A DNA stretch of 63,517 nucleotides from NCBI GenBank assembly GCA_024278835.1, contig JAJRSK010000055.1, positions 1 through 63,517 on the forward strand, in the 5' to 3' direction. The position numbers and the translations under genes were made by a program. The notes beneath the pieces were generated by a model. That model ran no database searches, had not been told where the DNA came from, and saw only the letters and a list, made by a program, of their open reading frames with translations. Positions 27,364 through 36,862 of this stretch are shown in pieces; the first letter of the stretch is position 1; every line of letters begins with the position of its first letter. The stretch is from Campylobacterales bacterium. GTDB taxonomy: Bacteria > Campylobacterota > Campylobacteria > Campylobacterales > QNZT01.

Positions 27364-28052
27364 TGAATGAGTTTATATCCCACACCACGTACAGAGACGA
27401 TATGTTTTGGATTTTTAGGCGTTTCATCTAGTTTCTGTCTGATTCTTCCTACGATGACATCGATACTTTTATTGGTAGAGTCTTCATTAATGGCTTCTAC
27501 ATTATAAATAAGCTCTTCTCTTGAGACAACATGCCCCTCTTTTTGAAGGAGGTACTTTAGGATACCATACTCAGCATTCGTGAGGTTGAGGGGTTTATCA
27601 TGATAGGTGATTTCATTGCGTTCTTCAAATAGGACTAACTCTTTTTTCTTCTCTTTCTTTATTTTTGCACCGCCTGCTTCAAAGTCATGTTTTTCTCGAC
27701 GCAGTAGAGATTTGATGCGCGCTTCTAGTTCACGAGGATTGTAAGGCTTTGGCAGATAATCATCCGCACCTCTCTCTAGTGCTTCTACTTTATCGGTGAT
27801 ATCATGACGGGCAGAAGAGATGATAATGGGAATGTCATGACGCTTTCTGATATCTGAGCAAACCTCCAAACCATCAAGACCAGGCAGGGTCAAGTCTAAA
27901 ATAACCAAATCAAACTTGCCGGTATTGAGTGTAGAGATTCCTAAAAATGGATCTTCTACATTCGTGATTTGCATATCAAACTGTTCCAAATACTCACTCA
28001 GTATCTCTGCTAGTTCTGGGTCATCTTCTATCATTAATATTTTTATCATCAT
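27360..28052 (-). CDS. OmpR-family response regulator, partner of the ArsS-like kinase
   Basis: The 230-residue protein has a receiver domain with D9-D10-D11-type acidic pocket (MIEDDPEL), phospho-acceptor D53 (LVILDLTLPG) and K in YLPKPYNP. Its C-terminal winged helix has SREELIYNV and VGRIRQKLDETP. AAGGTG precedes the ATG pair. It is first in an operon with the kinase and possibly the GGDEF-like gene. Confidence 0.9.
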   Translation of the reverse strand: MMIKILMIEDDPELAEILSEYLEQFDMQITNVEDPFLGISTLNTGKFDLVILDLTLPGLDGLEVCSDIRKRHDIPIIISSARHDITDKVEALERGADDYLPKPYNPRELEARIKSLLRREKHDFEAGGAKIKKEKKKELVLFEERNEITYHDKPLNLTNAEYGILKYLLQKEGHVVSREELIYNVEAINEDSTNKSIDVIVGRIRQKLDETPKNPKHIVSVRGVGYKLIQ

Positions 28053-28103
28053 GCACCTTTTATTGTTAAGAGTATAACATAAAGTATGTAAATGATGATT
28101 TAG

Positions 28104-28137
28104 ATAACAAGGTAGTATTATGATACTACCTTGTTAT
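28104..28137. terminator. Perfect 15-bp inverted repeat upstream of the response regulator
   Basis: ATAACAAGGTAGTAT (28104-28118) pairs perfectly with its reverse complement (28123-28137) around a TATG loop. It lies 21 bp after the stop of the minus-strand hydrolase pseudogene and 51 bp before the regulator start. It is a probable terminator for the former, though no T run follows; an operator for the regulator is the alternative. Confidence 0.55.
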
Positions 28138-28157
28138 GAAGCTATTGATATCTCAAT

Positions 28158-29238
28158 TTAAATGAGTGTGTTTTTATATCTGATCTCCCCTTCTATATAC
28201 TCAACAGGGTCTGTACCTTCTAGTTTGTAGAACTGATTCTCTTTTGCTTCCCATTCATTTACATCTTCATTGCTTAGGATTCTCTCTCCGCCATAGCTTG
28301 CTTTTACATAGTGAGGTGTACCTGTCGTGTCGGGGGCTTGGTAGAGTTTTTTATTTGGTGAAAATGGATAGACTTTTTCATCAAGTTTGATGCTATCATC
28401 ATATATATGCTTTACAGTGATTTTATAATCTTTTGTACCTTCGTCAAGTTCTTTGTCTGTTTTCCATTGAGATTGTGCATCTACTTGTTCTTAAATTTTA
28501 GTTTCTATAAAAGTAACAATATCATTTTTTGTAGTTTCATCTGTCAAATAGCTATTATAAAAATCATGTGCGGGGATATTTGGAAACCCTCCATGATGTG
28601 TATCTTCCCTATTAGAATCTAATCCTCCTATAACTAAACCAATAAAGTCATTATGAAACTTCACATAAGGAGCAGTCGTGTCTCCTGACATAAAACCTGC
28701 TACATGATTGGCAGGAGTGGCAACACCAAACATATGAAAATAATCTTTCATCCAATCATCTAATTTTTCATAAGCTTCATTGGTAAAGTAATTGCCTTGT
28801 GAATGTGCAATAACTATCACACCATGACCATCTTTTATGCTTTGTTTATAATTTTCAACTTGTTTAGTTAAGTCATCAATATGAGCATGCCAATCTTCCT
28901 GTATATTGTGATTTGTCAAAAATGCTGTGACATGAGCCGTAAGTTGTTCCCATCCAAACTCATTACTTGTCTTTTGTTCCATTGACTCAAAAAGATTATC
29001 AAAGAAGCCTTGTGAACGGTTGTATGAAACTTTAATCATTTTTAATTTATTTAAACTTTCTTGATTACCAGCAAACAATTCTTCAACTTCATCATTCCAT
29101 GTAACTGTTGCATTTTTTCTGAGTCATTTATCATAATTCCGTTAGCATAATAAGATCACTTTTATATTCATCAATTGATGAAAAAAGAGAAGAATAGAAA
29201 ACTCCAAGTAATAACACTAATTTTATAAATAGTTTCAT
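28158..29238 (-). pseudogene. Secreted alpha/beta-hydrolase-like protein, broken
   Basis: The ATG at 29238 has GGAGG upstream and begins a good signal peptide (MKLFIKLVLLLGVFYSSLFS). Two frameshifts follow near 29140 and 29110, the second at an A6 run. The main frame (29078 onwards) then carries the nucleophile-elbow motif IAHSQGN and ends in TAA at 28491-28493. The same frame stays open for another 111 codons to 28158, with coherent protein-like sequence (EQVDAQSQWKTDKELDEG), so this TAA is a premature stop (CAA to TAA would explain it). The intact protein would be a ~360-residue lipase-like hydrolase. Confidence 0.8.
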
Positions 29239-30517
29239 TACTCACCTCCCAGTAATGTATCTACATCATAGTCACAAGAATCAGCTTTTATTTTTGATCT
29301 ATCAATACCATACACACCGCCACTCAATGCTTGATTATAATCAGAATAAGCACTGGCTCTAGTTTTTGTGTTATACATATTATTTTCTGTAAAAGCAATT
29401 GTATTTCTTAACGCAGAAGATGAAAAAACTTTTTTACGTTTTAAATAAAATAAACAATGACTATGTCTATTATTTTTTTTCTGCATCTCATCAGCATTAC
29501 CAATTGGATTTTTTAGTATCTCTTGAGCTATTTTTGCATCTATTAACATATACTCAATTTTTACCTTAGTTTTCTAAGTCTTAATAATCTTTCGTTCAAC
29601 ATCATCCCTAACCCCATTATTATTGCTGTCTATCCCAAGAAGCGTAGAGTTATTAAGTGTTTCATCTGGCTCAGGCGGAAGCACATAACCATTTATAACT
29701 TCCTCTTTTGCTGTTATAGTTGCTTTAATCTCTTGTGAGACTTTCCCATGATACTCAGCTTGAACAAGTGTTTCTCCAGCTTTGAGTGCTTTTAAGTTAC
29801 CATCTGCATCTATTGATACAAGTGTTGCATCACCTATAATCCAGTTTATATCTTTTGTGATATCTTCTGTTGTTCCATCTTTATATATAGCTTGTAGAGT
29901 TAGTTTTGTACTTTCTTCCTCTTTTAGATTTATATCATTTTGTGAAAGGGTGATACTCTCTATGTTGTTTTTTGAGACTTCAAATCTATAACTTATCTTT
30001 TTGATTTTTGTACCGTCTTGGGTTTTTAGTCCTTTTACTGTTACTTGGTAGTAACCCGGACTTAGTTTTTTATGGGGGTTAAAGAGTAGGACATCTCTCT
30101 TTTTTAAGTATTTTACTTTTCCTTTAATATCTCTTTTTTTACAGTTTCTCTTTTTTTGGTATCTAAACACTTCTCTAGCACATTGGATGCATTCTCTTTT
30201 TAGGTGTTTATTCTTTTTGTAGCGTTGTTTACACTTTTGGATGTTTTTATCTCTTCTTTGTTTGATGACTGCTTTTCTCTCCTGTTTACACCCTAAGTAT
30301 TTTAGTTTGATACTCTTTTTTATACTTTTCTGTTTGAGTTTTTTATCGAAGGTGATTTTGATATTTGCCATTCTTTTTACGGTATCTTCTTCTGGGGCTG
30401 GGGAGAAGATGCTTAGCACCTTTTGATTCGTTCCTTTGGACTTATCTATGTCTATCTCTTTGGCTATCATGATAGTGCTTAGGCTTATCATGATAATGCT
30501 GTTAGTAATTTTCTCAC
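29238..30517 (-). pseudogene. Secreted BIG2-domain protein, broken
   Basis: The main frame (30491-29574) holds a Lys/Arg-rich N-terminal part with several cysteines and an Ig-like BIG2 domain (SITLSQNDINLKEEESTKL to ITAKEE). It then has the C-terminal mark GIDSNNNGVRDDVER and stops at a TAG (29574-29576). The frame remains open without a break into the next 103-residue stretch (YDVDTLLGGE end at 29238), so the TAG looks premature. A GTG at 30517 with AGGA upstream starts a signal-peptide-like MRKLLTALS in another frame, so the N-terminus is also shifted. The neighbouring hydrolase pseudogene begins in its stop (TAATG), so the two formed one operon. Confidence 0.75.
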
Positions 30518-30635
30518 TCTTTTTCCTTTGGTTTTTATAGTAAATCGTATTTTACCTGCCAATTGTTGCCTTATTGTGTCATTTGATAAAATATTTATGA
30601 CTTAGTTTACTTTTAGGGGGAGTGTTATGAAAAGT

Positions 30636-30680
30636 AACTTTTAAAGTTGATTGACATAGACTAAAGTTTTATGATATACT
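30636..30680 (+). promoter_or_regulatory. Promoter and possible operator of cbpA
   Basis: TTGACA (30651-30656), an 18-bp spacer and TATACT (30675-30680) make a near-consensus sigma-70 promoter. Directly upstream lies the perfect 13-bp palindrome AACTTTTAAAGTT (30636-30648). I find no HAIR element (CTTGAGT-N7-ACTCAAG) of the classical HspR type, so the palindrome is the only operator candidate seen. Confidence 0.65.
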
Positions 30681-30713
30681 TTCGGCAAAGAATATAGATA
30701 AGGGGTAGAAGAA

Positions 30714-31592
30714 GTGAGTAAAAGTTTATATGACACGCTAGATGTTAGTGAAAATGCATCAGCAGATGAGATAAAAAAATCGTACAGAAAATTGGCAAGA
30801 AAGTATCATCCTGATATCAACAAGTCTTCAGAAGCAGAAGAGAAGTTTAAGGAGATTAATGCGGCTTATGAGATACTAAGTGATAAAGAGAAAAAACAGC
30901 AGTATGATATGCATGGCGATGCGATGTTTGGTGGGCAGAGTTTTCATGACTTTGCAGGTGGTCAAGCTGGTGGTGGTGCGGACTTGGATGAGATACTGCG
31001 TAGTATGTTTGGCGGCGGGGGTGGCTTTGGTGGACAGAGTGGCTTTAGTGGTGCTGGTGGATTTGGTAGCTTTGGGGGAGGGTTTGCAGAGCCTGACCTA
31101 GATAGGGAGACTTCTATCATGATAGCCTTCAATGTGGCAGTACTTGGTGGTAAGCACTCCGTCTCACATAATGGTAGTACCTTTGATATCAAAATTCCCG
31201 CGGGGATAAAAAATGGTGAAAAACTACGTGTCAAAGGAAAAGGGCAACAACATGGATCTAAGGTAGGAAATCTCTATATCAAAGTCCAAGTGGCTGCTTC
31301 TCCTGAGTATGCCAGAGAGGGAGAGAACTTGACAAAAGAGATTGATATCTCTCTCAAAACGGCACTTTTTGGCTCGAAAGTTGTCATCCCTACCTTGCAC
31401 AAGGAAATCACGATGAAGATTCCCGCAGAGATAAAATCGGGACAAAAACTACGTGTAAAAGGGCAAGGTGTCATCAATAGAAAAACCAAAGAGATGGGTG
31501 ACTTATACATAAAAGTGAATGTCATTTTACCAAAGGTAGAAGAGCTTGATGAAGATTTAGTCAAAATGATGCAAGAGAAATTACCAGAATAA
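30714..31592 (+). CDS. cbpA: DnaJ-like co-chaperone CbpA
   Basis: The 292-residue protein has an N-terminal J domain with HPD at 32-34, a Gly/Phe-rich linker, and two C-terminal peptide-binding domains. It lacks the zinc fingers of DnaJ, so it is the CbpA type. J proteins stimulate DnaK ATPase and deliver clients. GTG start with AGGGG about 10 bases before. It is followed by hspR, as in Campylobacter and Helicobacter heat-shock operons. Confidence 0.92.
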   Translation: MSKSLYDTLDVSENASADEIKKSYRKLARKYHPDINKSSEAEEKFKEINAAYEILSDKEKKQQYDMHGDAMFGGQSFHDFAGGQAGGGADLDEILRSMFGGGGGFGGQSGFSGAGGFGSFGGGFAEPDLDRETSIMIAFNVAVLGGKHSVSHNGSTFDIKIPAGIKNGEKLRVKGKGQQHGSKVGNLYIKVQVAASPEYAREGENLTKEIDISLKTALFGSKVVIPTLHKEITMKIPAEIKSGQKLRVKGQGVINRKTKEMGDLYIKVNVILPKVEELDEDLVKMMQEKLPE

Positions 31593-31620
31593 GGAGCAAC
31601 GCCAAATCAGACCCCCTTTA

Positions 31621-31866
31621 AATACGATGCGAAGCATTGTGCTTTAGTAGAGCGTGAATTGATAGGGGGCTTTGCTCTCTATCAAGATGACAAATAAAAC
31701 AAAAAATACGATGCGAAGCATTGTGCTTTAGTAGCGTGTGAATTGATAGGGGGCTTTGCTCTCTATCAAGATGACAAATAAAACAAAAAATACGATGCAA
31801 GCATTGTGCTTTAGTAGCGTGTGAATTGATAGGGAGCTTTGCTCTCTATCAAGATGACAATTAAAT
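31621..31866 (+). repeat. Three tandem 84-bp structured repeats between cbpA and hspR
   Basis: Units start at 31621, 31705 and 31789 (period 84). Each can form two hairpins. The first is ACGATGC-GAA-GCATTGT, which loses one base in copy 3. The second is TTGATAGGGGGC-TTT-GCTCTCTATCAA, 12 bp with two G-T pairs. The imperfect pairs are G-U on the plus-strand RNA but A-C on the other strand. In copy 3 one is restored to a Watson-Crick pair. So the structure belongs to the cbpA-hspR transcript. It has no unique spacers, so it is not CRISPR. Confidence 0.85.
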
Positions 31867-31881
31867 AAAAAAGGACATATT

Positions 31882-32256
31882 ATGCACGGATATGATGAAC
31901 CAGTATATTTGATTTCTGTGGTTGCTAAGGCCTTGGATATTCATCCTCAGACGCTTAGGCAGTATGAGAGGGAAGGACTTGTATGCCCTTCAAGAACAGA
32001 TGGAAAGATGCGTCTTTACTCTCAAAAAGATATTGACCGTATCAATATGATTTTGCGTTTGACCCGAGATTTGAGGGTAAATTTGGCGGGTGTGGATATC
32101 ATCTTACAGTTTAAAGATCAAATCGATGCCTTTGAGACGGAGATTGAGGACTTGAAGATGCAAGTTTCGCGTCTCAGCAAGCAGGGGACTATCCCTCCCG
32201 AAAAGACACTTGTAACGCGAAAAAACATCTACGAAGTGATTATCTTCGGAGAGTAA
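31882..32256 (+). CDS. hspR: MerR-family heat-shock repressor HspR
   Basis: The 124-residue protein has a MerR-type winged helix (YLISVVAKALDIHPQTLRQY, then EREGLVCPSRTDGKMRLYS) and a coiled-coil tail. HspR represses chaperone operons, often including its own. AAGGA lies before the ATG. It is separated from cbpA by the tandem repeats; no promoter or clear terminator was seen there, so co-transcription is likely. Confidence 0.9.
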   Translation: MHGYDEPVYLISVVAKALDIHPQTLRQYEREGLVCPSRTDGKMRLYSQKDIDRINMILRLTRDLRVNLAGVDIILQFKDQIDAFETEIEDLKMQVSRLSKQGTIPPEKTLVTRKNIYEVIIFGE

Positions 32257-32257
32257 G

Positions 32258-33412
32258 TCAGGAGAGCTTTTTCCCTGCTACGACAACGGGAAGGTACTTT
32301 ATCGACCATGCGGTAAATAGTACTATCCAGAGTGTTGCTGTGATGTCAAAAAGCATGGAAGAGCCAGAAAATGAGTATAAGGCTCTAAAATAGACAACAA
32401 TTTGTGTAAGATAGAAAAGTACTTTAGTATATTTGTCGATGCGCATCTGATTGCCTGAGTGTCCGATAGTGACACGTGTCCCAAATCCTATCATGATAGT
32501 AGTCAAAAATCCTAGCACTACCAAATGAATAGAAATAGCCAGAAAATACTTTCCAAATAGCAACCCAGCTAATTCTGAAAAACCTCCCAAAATGAGTGCT
32601 GTGGGTAGCCAGAAAATAGCCAAATGTAATATCCATAAAATCGCATCTGCTTGTCTGAAAGGGAGCTTCCAGCGTAAGACTTCTTTCATCATGATAGCCC
32701 CCGCTACAATCAAAAAGATAAATCCAATTTTCAAATCAAAGAGATCAAAAAGTACTTTTAAGTTAAAAAGTATAAACATTGTTTTTAATAAAGTTTTATT
32801 TCTCTCTATCATGACATGGGAGAAAAATGGTACCATTCTCTGTCCTACAGAGAGGGCTAAAAGTATGAGATAGAGGTAGATACCTGCACCAATAGCAAGT
32901 GGTGTTAATGGTAAAATATCTAAAAAATAAGCGATAAAAAGGACATTGGCAGCGATGCCTTCAAGCCATGCGGTGAGTATCCAAAACTGGTCATGTTTGT
33001 CTTCTAGGGGTGAATTTTTATAGATAGTATAAAAGATGTGTGCGGTGTAAAGTTGTGCAAGGAAGATTAAAAATGCCCCCAAAGCAGCTATCATGATAGA
33101 GATAAAAGCGCCTAGTACAAAGAGGACAACACCTGAAAAAAGTAGGGTAAATGCTGTAAGATATAGCTGTTTTTCAATAGCGGGTGTCTGAGAAAATCGT
33201 GGAAAAGTCGTCAGTAAAAACCCTAGAAAAAACGGTGTAAAAACGGTAAATATCAGAGAATAGGCATGAAAAGCAAAGGTATCGATACTAAGTGTTACAA
33301 CCCCTTTAAAAGAGAGTAAAAAAATAATCATCATAAGGATAGCGTTGATGATGCCTAGCGTGAAAAAAGGTTGGTGTGGTTGAGAGAAAAAATATCCCTT
33401 CATTTTTGTCAT
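32258..33412 (-). CDS. NnrS-family membrane protein
   Basis: NnrS proteins are polytopic haem/copper proteins linked to nitric-oxide stress. The 384-residue protein has about twelve helices and family marks: PHQPFFTLGI near the N-terminus, SVGQRMVPFFSH in the middle and GTRVTIGHSG near the end. AAGGAAACATT precedes the ATG. It lies 9 bp after the zinc-ribbon gene and is the last gene of that operon, ending 1 bp from convergent hspR. Confidence 0.85.
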   Translation of the reverse strand: MTKMKGYFFSQPHQPFFTLGIINAILMMIIFLLSFKGVVTLSIDTFAFHAYSLIFTVFTPFFLGFLLTTFPRFSQTPAIEKQLYLTAFTLLFSGVVLFVLGAFISIMIAALGAFLIFLAQLYTAHIFYTIYKNSPLEDKHDQFWILTAWLEGIAANVLFIAYFLDILPLTPLAIGAGIYLYLILLALSVGQRMVPFFSHVMIERNKTLLKTMFILFNLKVLFDLFDLKIGFIFLIVAGAIMMKEVLRWKLPFRQADAILWILHLAIFWLPTALILGGFSELAGLLFGKYFLAISIHLVVLGFLTTIMIGFGTRVTIGHSGNQMRIDKYTKVLFYLTQIVVYFRALYSFSGSSMLFDITATLWIVLFTAWSIKYLPVVVAGKKLS

Positions 33413-33421
33413 AATGTTTCC

Positions 33422-34606
33422 TTAAAATTGTATATGTATGCGTATATTATCAAGTTGACGATTTATTGTGCTGCCATTGCCTTTGTCAAGTTCGGCGAGA
33501 AAAAAGAAACCACCTAAAACAGCCATCACCGCAGCAACAGCAAAAAATATTTTGATTTTGCTATAAGGTCTTTCGCCTTTGATGACACCTGTTCTAGCGT
33601 TGATAGCAAAGCGATACTCTTTTTTCTTGTGTTTAAAGTGGGCTGTCCAGATAGGAAGAAGGATATACTTGAAAGTGGTATTATCATGATAGATTCTCAA
33701 ATCTGTAATTTGCTGTCTATCTCCTCCTATATGCGCGCGGACATCTTCTCGAATGATGTATTCCATATAGCCTTGGGCATAGTCAAACCCTTTATCTAGC
33801 GCGACTTGGTAGGTTTCACTCTCAAATCCACTCAAGTATCTATCATCATAAGGGGTGAGGTTTTCTAAGTCCCACGGCGCTAAAGAGTCAGCCAATTTTC
33901 TAGGGATGGTGAGCGTTGCACCGATAAGTACGTCATCAAAATGTTTTCTTATATGTCCGCTCACAGGTGTCCATTCGATGCGTTCTACGACATCTTCTAC
34001 CATCTGCTCTCGTCCATTGATAAACACACGCCGTCTCACTCTCTCATGATAAATGATACCACGCTGTCCATGATAGCGACTCTGCGTATCACTGTCATAG
34101 GTCCAGTAGGGGAGATAAATCCCCAAAAACTTCCCTTCACTCTCGGTAAATTGTTTTAAAGAAGAGGGGGCAAACCAGAGATTTCCTACCCATTTTTTTA
34201 AAATCTCTTTTGCCTCTTTTTCATTGATGTCAAAAGGCAGAAGTGACTCAGGGGAAAGTGGCATAAAGATATCCATATTGGTCACTATAGGAGAGTGACA
34301 GTAGGGACAAGAGGTGCTTCTGGTGTGAAAATTGATGCTAAATGTGGCGGCACAAGAGGGACATTTGACCTCTTTTTCTTGATTGTCTAGTGACCAGCCT
34401 GAGCGTCGTATATCGTCCAAGGCATCGTGAAAGTTATACTCTTGTATGGGGATAGGTGGTGGGGTTATTTGATTGATGGCACCACAATACTGGCATTTTA
34501 GCGCATCATCATCTGCACAAAAAACGAGGTTTGCCCCACACTGCTTACAAGGAAAACTCTTTTGGGTAAAAAGAGCGCCCTTTTTGATTTTCCTAAACGC
34601 TGCCAT
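33422..34606 (-). CDS. Zinc-ribbon protein with C-terminal membrane helix, YdjG-like
   Basis: The 394-residue protein has two zinc ribbons (CKQCG ... CQYCG and CPSC ... CPYC within the first ~110 residues), a large middle region with a YLPYWTYD motif, and one C-terminal helix (FFAVAAVMAVLGGFFFLAEL). This plan matches proteins annotated as primosomal protein N'-like and B. subtilis YdjG, which helps recruit PspA to the membrane. It directly follows the SPFH gene (TAAATG). Confidence 0.7.
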   Translation of the reverse strand: MAAFRKIKKGALFTQKSFPCKQCGANLVFCADDDALKCQYCGAINQITPPPIPIQEYNFHDALDDIRRSGWSLDNQEKEVKCPSCAATFSINFHTRSTSCPYCHSPIVTNMDIFMPLSPESLLPFDINEKEAKEILKKWVGNLWFAPSSLKQFTESEGKFLGIYLPYWTYDSDTQSRYHGQRGIIYHERVRRRVFINGREQMVEDVVERIEWTPVSGHIRKHFDDVLIGATLTIPRKLADSLAPWDLENLTPYDDRYLSGFESETYQVALDKGFDYAQGYMEYIIREDVRAHIGGDRQQITDLRIYHDNTTFKYILLPIWTAHFKHKKKEYRFAINARTGVIKGERPYSKIKIFFAVAAVMAVLGGFFFLAELDKGNGSTINRQLDNIRIHIQF

Positions 34607-35683
34607 TTATGAGAGTGGTGGTGGGGTTAAGAGGTTAAATAGAGACTCTATCTCTTCTATATTTCTAGCCTTTTGCCAGTTTTCCATGCCACTAGACCAA
34701 AGTAAGGTATCAGCGTCTATTGTTTTATCACTTATAAGTGTCTCTATCTCATCAATGCTGAGTGGTCCTATAGGCTTTTTATCTTTGGCATAGTAGTACA
34801 TCTTTTCAAATGGCTCAGGGATATAGCCTGTAGGTTCTCTCAAATTTTTACTAAGCTTATCTGCCATAGCAAAACCTACACCCATGGAGGCACCCATGGC
34901 TGCTGTGGAGTTGGCATTTTCTGTAGTCATCGACTCGGCTGTTTGAAACTCCAGGTATTTGTGCAAGTCTGTGATGATACCCATGCTGGTACGCTTATCA
35001 AGTGCCTCTTCTACTGCTGGAGGAACAGAGACATTTTCTATCAAAAATTTTGTTAGCTCGATACCATACTTGCCAAACTCATCTTGCAATTTTTCAAAGA
35101 TATATTGACTAAGTTGTTCATAGTTTGAGGCAAGGTCAAGGATGGGGATATTAGCACTAGCAATGATATTTGAGAAGCGAGATATGATGATATTTCTTAG
35201 CTGGTTGGAGATATCTTCTACCAAGAAATGTCCATCGGTTCCTACGATGTCACGGATGAAAAGGGCAGGGTCATCGATACGCATCTCATAGGTACCAAAA
35301 GCACGTAGACGCACCACCCCAAACTCTTTATCTCTTAAGATGATAGGGTTTTTTGTTCCCCACTTGAGGTCGGTAAATTTACGGAGATTACAAAAATAAA
35401 CTTCCGCTTTAAATGGCGAATCAAAGGCATGATCCCAGTGCTGTAACGTTGTAAGAATGGGTAAGTTTTGGGTTTCAAGTTCATAGAGACCTGGTCCTAA
35501 AACATCTGCTATCTCACCTTCGTTGACAAAGACAGCTGCTTGCCCTGTTCTAACAGTCAGTTTTGCGCCATATTTTATCTCATTGTTATAGCGCTCAAAA
35601 CGGTAGACCATCGTATCATTACTCTCATCAAGCCAATCGATGACATCTATAAATTCACCAAATATTTTATCCCAAAAACCCAT
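34607..35683 (-). CDS. SPFH-domain protein with C-terminal GYF_2 domain, YdjI-like
   Basis: The 358-residue protein has an SPFH (band 7/virion-core-like) domain over roughly 30-260. A Gly/Ala/Met stretch (AAMGASMGVGFAMADKL) follows, then a GYF_2 module (YYAKDKKPIGPLSIDEI to TLLWSSGMENW). SPFH proteins scaffold membrane assemblies. B. subtilis ydjFGHI joins such a protein to a zinc-ribbon partner, as here. No N-terminal membrane helix is visible. Confidence 0.8.
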   Translation of the reverse strand: MGFWDKIFGEFIDVIDWLDESNDTMVYRFERYNNEIKYGAKLTVRTGQAAVFVNEGEIADVLGPGLYELETQNLPILTTLQHWDHAFDSPFKAEVYFCNLRKFTDLKWGTKNPIILRDKEFGVVRLRAFGTYEMRIDDPALFIRDIVGTDGHFLVEDISNQLRNIIISRFSNIIASANIPILDLASNYEQLSQYIFEKLQDEFGKYGIELTKFLIENVSVPPAVEEALDKRTSMGIITDLHKYLEFQTAESMTTENANSTAAMGASMGVGFAMADKLSKNLREPTGYIPEPFEKMYYYAKDKKPIGPLSIDEIETLISDKTIDADTLLWSSGMENWQKARNIEEIESLFNLLTPPPLS

Positions 35684-35692
35684 CTTCTCTCC

Positions 35693-36859
35693 CTATGCTT
35701 TTTTATGACTTGCGGCTAATAGCGCATCTTTTAGTTGTGCTTCTATTTTAAGAAGTTCTGATTCAGCCATAGCTCTTGTCTCTTTACCTTTTTGTGCGAT
35801 TTCTAAACTCTCAGCTAAGGTGTCTATCAATGTTTGGTTTGCAATTTTTATTGATTCTATGTCATACACACCTCGCTCCACTTCTGTACGTACTGCGGCA
35901 TTGGCATCTTTGAGATTTTTTGCATTCTCTTTTAAGAGGTCATTGGTTAAATCAGTTGCATTTTTAACTGACTTTGCTGCTTCTGCTGAGCGATAAATTG
36001 TGATAGTTTGTGCTAGTTGGTTTTTCCAAAGTGGTACGGTGTTGACAAGCGTTGAATTGATTTTAGAGATAAGGTTTTTATCGTTTTCTTGTACCATCTT
36101 GATAGAAGGCAGCGCTTGCATCGCTACTTGACGCGTGAGTCGCAAGTCGTGAACACGACGTTCTAAGTCATTTCTGGTTGCCATGATGTTGTTGAGTCCT
36201 AAGGTCTTGGCAAGTTTTTTACTACTTCCTGCCTCTTCTTTTAGTTTAGGAATGATTTCTTCATCTAATTGCTTGAGTTTATAGACACCTGCTGCGATAT
36301 AAAGTTCGAGATCATTAAAATAGTCAAAGTTAACATCATAGAGTCTATCAAGCGCGGTGATATCTGTTAAGAGTTGTGTTTTATGTTGTTCTAAGTCGTC
36401 TGTGATTCTATCAACCTGACCTCTAACTTCTTCATATTTTCCTAAAAACTTCACAGCAGGCGAGGCAAGACCGAAAAGTTTGGAAAAGAAGCCTTGTTTA
36501 ACATTGGGGTTTAAGGCGTCAACGTCAAACCCTTTGATAGCTGTTACCAAAGCATTTAATCCATCACCCGAAGAACCTAAGTCTTTATTTCTTACCCCTT
36601 CAAGCATACTATCTGAGACAGAGTTTATCTGCTCTTGTGCACGCGCACCAAAAAAGATAACAGAGTGTGAATCCTGAATATCTATATCTTTTGCGAGTAA
36701 TTCTATCTTTGTCTGCTCTTTTATAGAAGCGTCTTCATACTTGACCACATCTTTGCTAGCGTCATCTAGTACGTCCACGGCAACTTCTTTAACCTCTTGT
36801 TTTAACTCTTTTGCCATCTTTTTAATAGCGTGTTGATTTTCTTCGATTTGCTTGTCCAT
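35693..36859 (-). CDS. TelA-like toxic anion resistance protein
   Basis: The 388-residue protein is almost wholly helical, with the TelA signature region LERRVHDLRLTRQVAMQALP followed by LVNTVPLWKNQLAQTI. TelA members are linked to tellurite, bacteriocin and cell-wall antibiotic tolerance; the mechanism is unknown. It lies 9 bp before the SPFH gene and 3 bp after xpaC, so it is co-transcribed. Confidence 0.87.
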   Translation of the reverse strand: MDKQIEENQHAIKKMAKELKQEVKEVAVDVLDDASKDVVKYEDASIKEQTKIELLAKDIDIQDSHSVIFFGARAQEQINSVSDSMLEGVRNKDLGSSGDGLNALVTAIKGFDVDALNPNVKQGFFSKLFGLASPAVKFLGKYEEVRGQVDRITDDLEQHKTQLLTDITALDRLYDVNFDYFNDLELYIAAGVYKLKQLDEEIIPKLKEEAGSSKKLAKTLGLNNIMATRNDLERRVHDLRLTRQVAMQALPSIKMVQENDKNLISKINSTLVNTVPLWKNQLAQTITIYRSAEAAKSVKNATDLTNDLLKENAKNLKDANAAVRTEVERGVYDIESIKIANQTLIDTLAESLEIAQKGKETRAMAESELLKIEAQLKDALLAASHKKA

Positions 36860-36862
36860 TAC

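Noticed and set aside
28104-28137. Rho-independent terminator with full confidence.
   Set aside because: The stem is perfect but no T run follows on either strand, so an operator role remains open; listed with moderate confidence only.
31618-31800. A 60-residue repetitive open frame on the minus strand.
   Set aside because: It exists only because the 84-bp repeat period is a multiple of three; it has no ribosome site and covers the RNA repeats.
31621-31866. Possible CRISPR array.
   Set aside because: The units are joined directly without unique spacers, are 84 bp long, and no cas gene is nearby.
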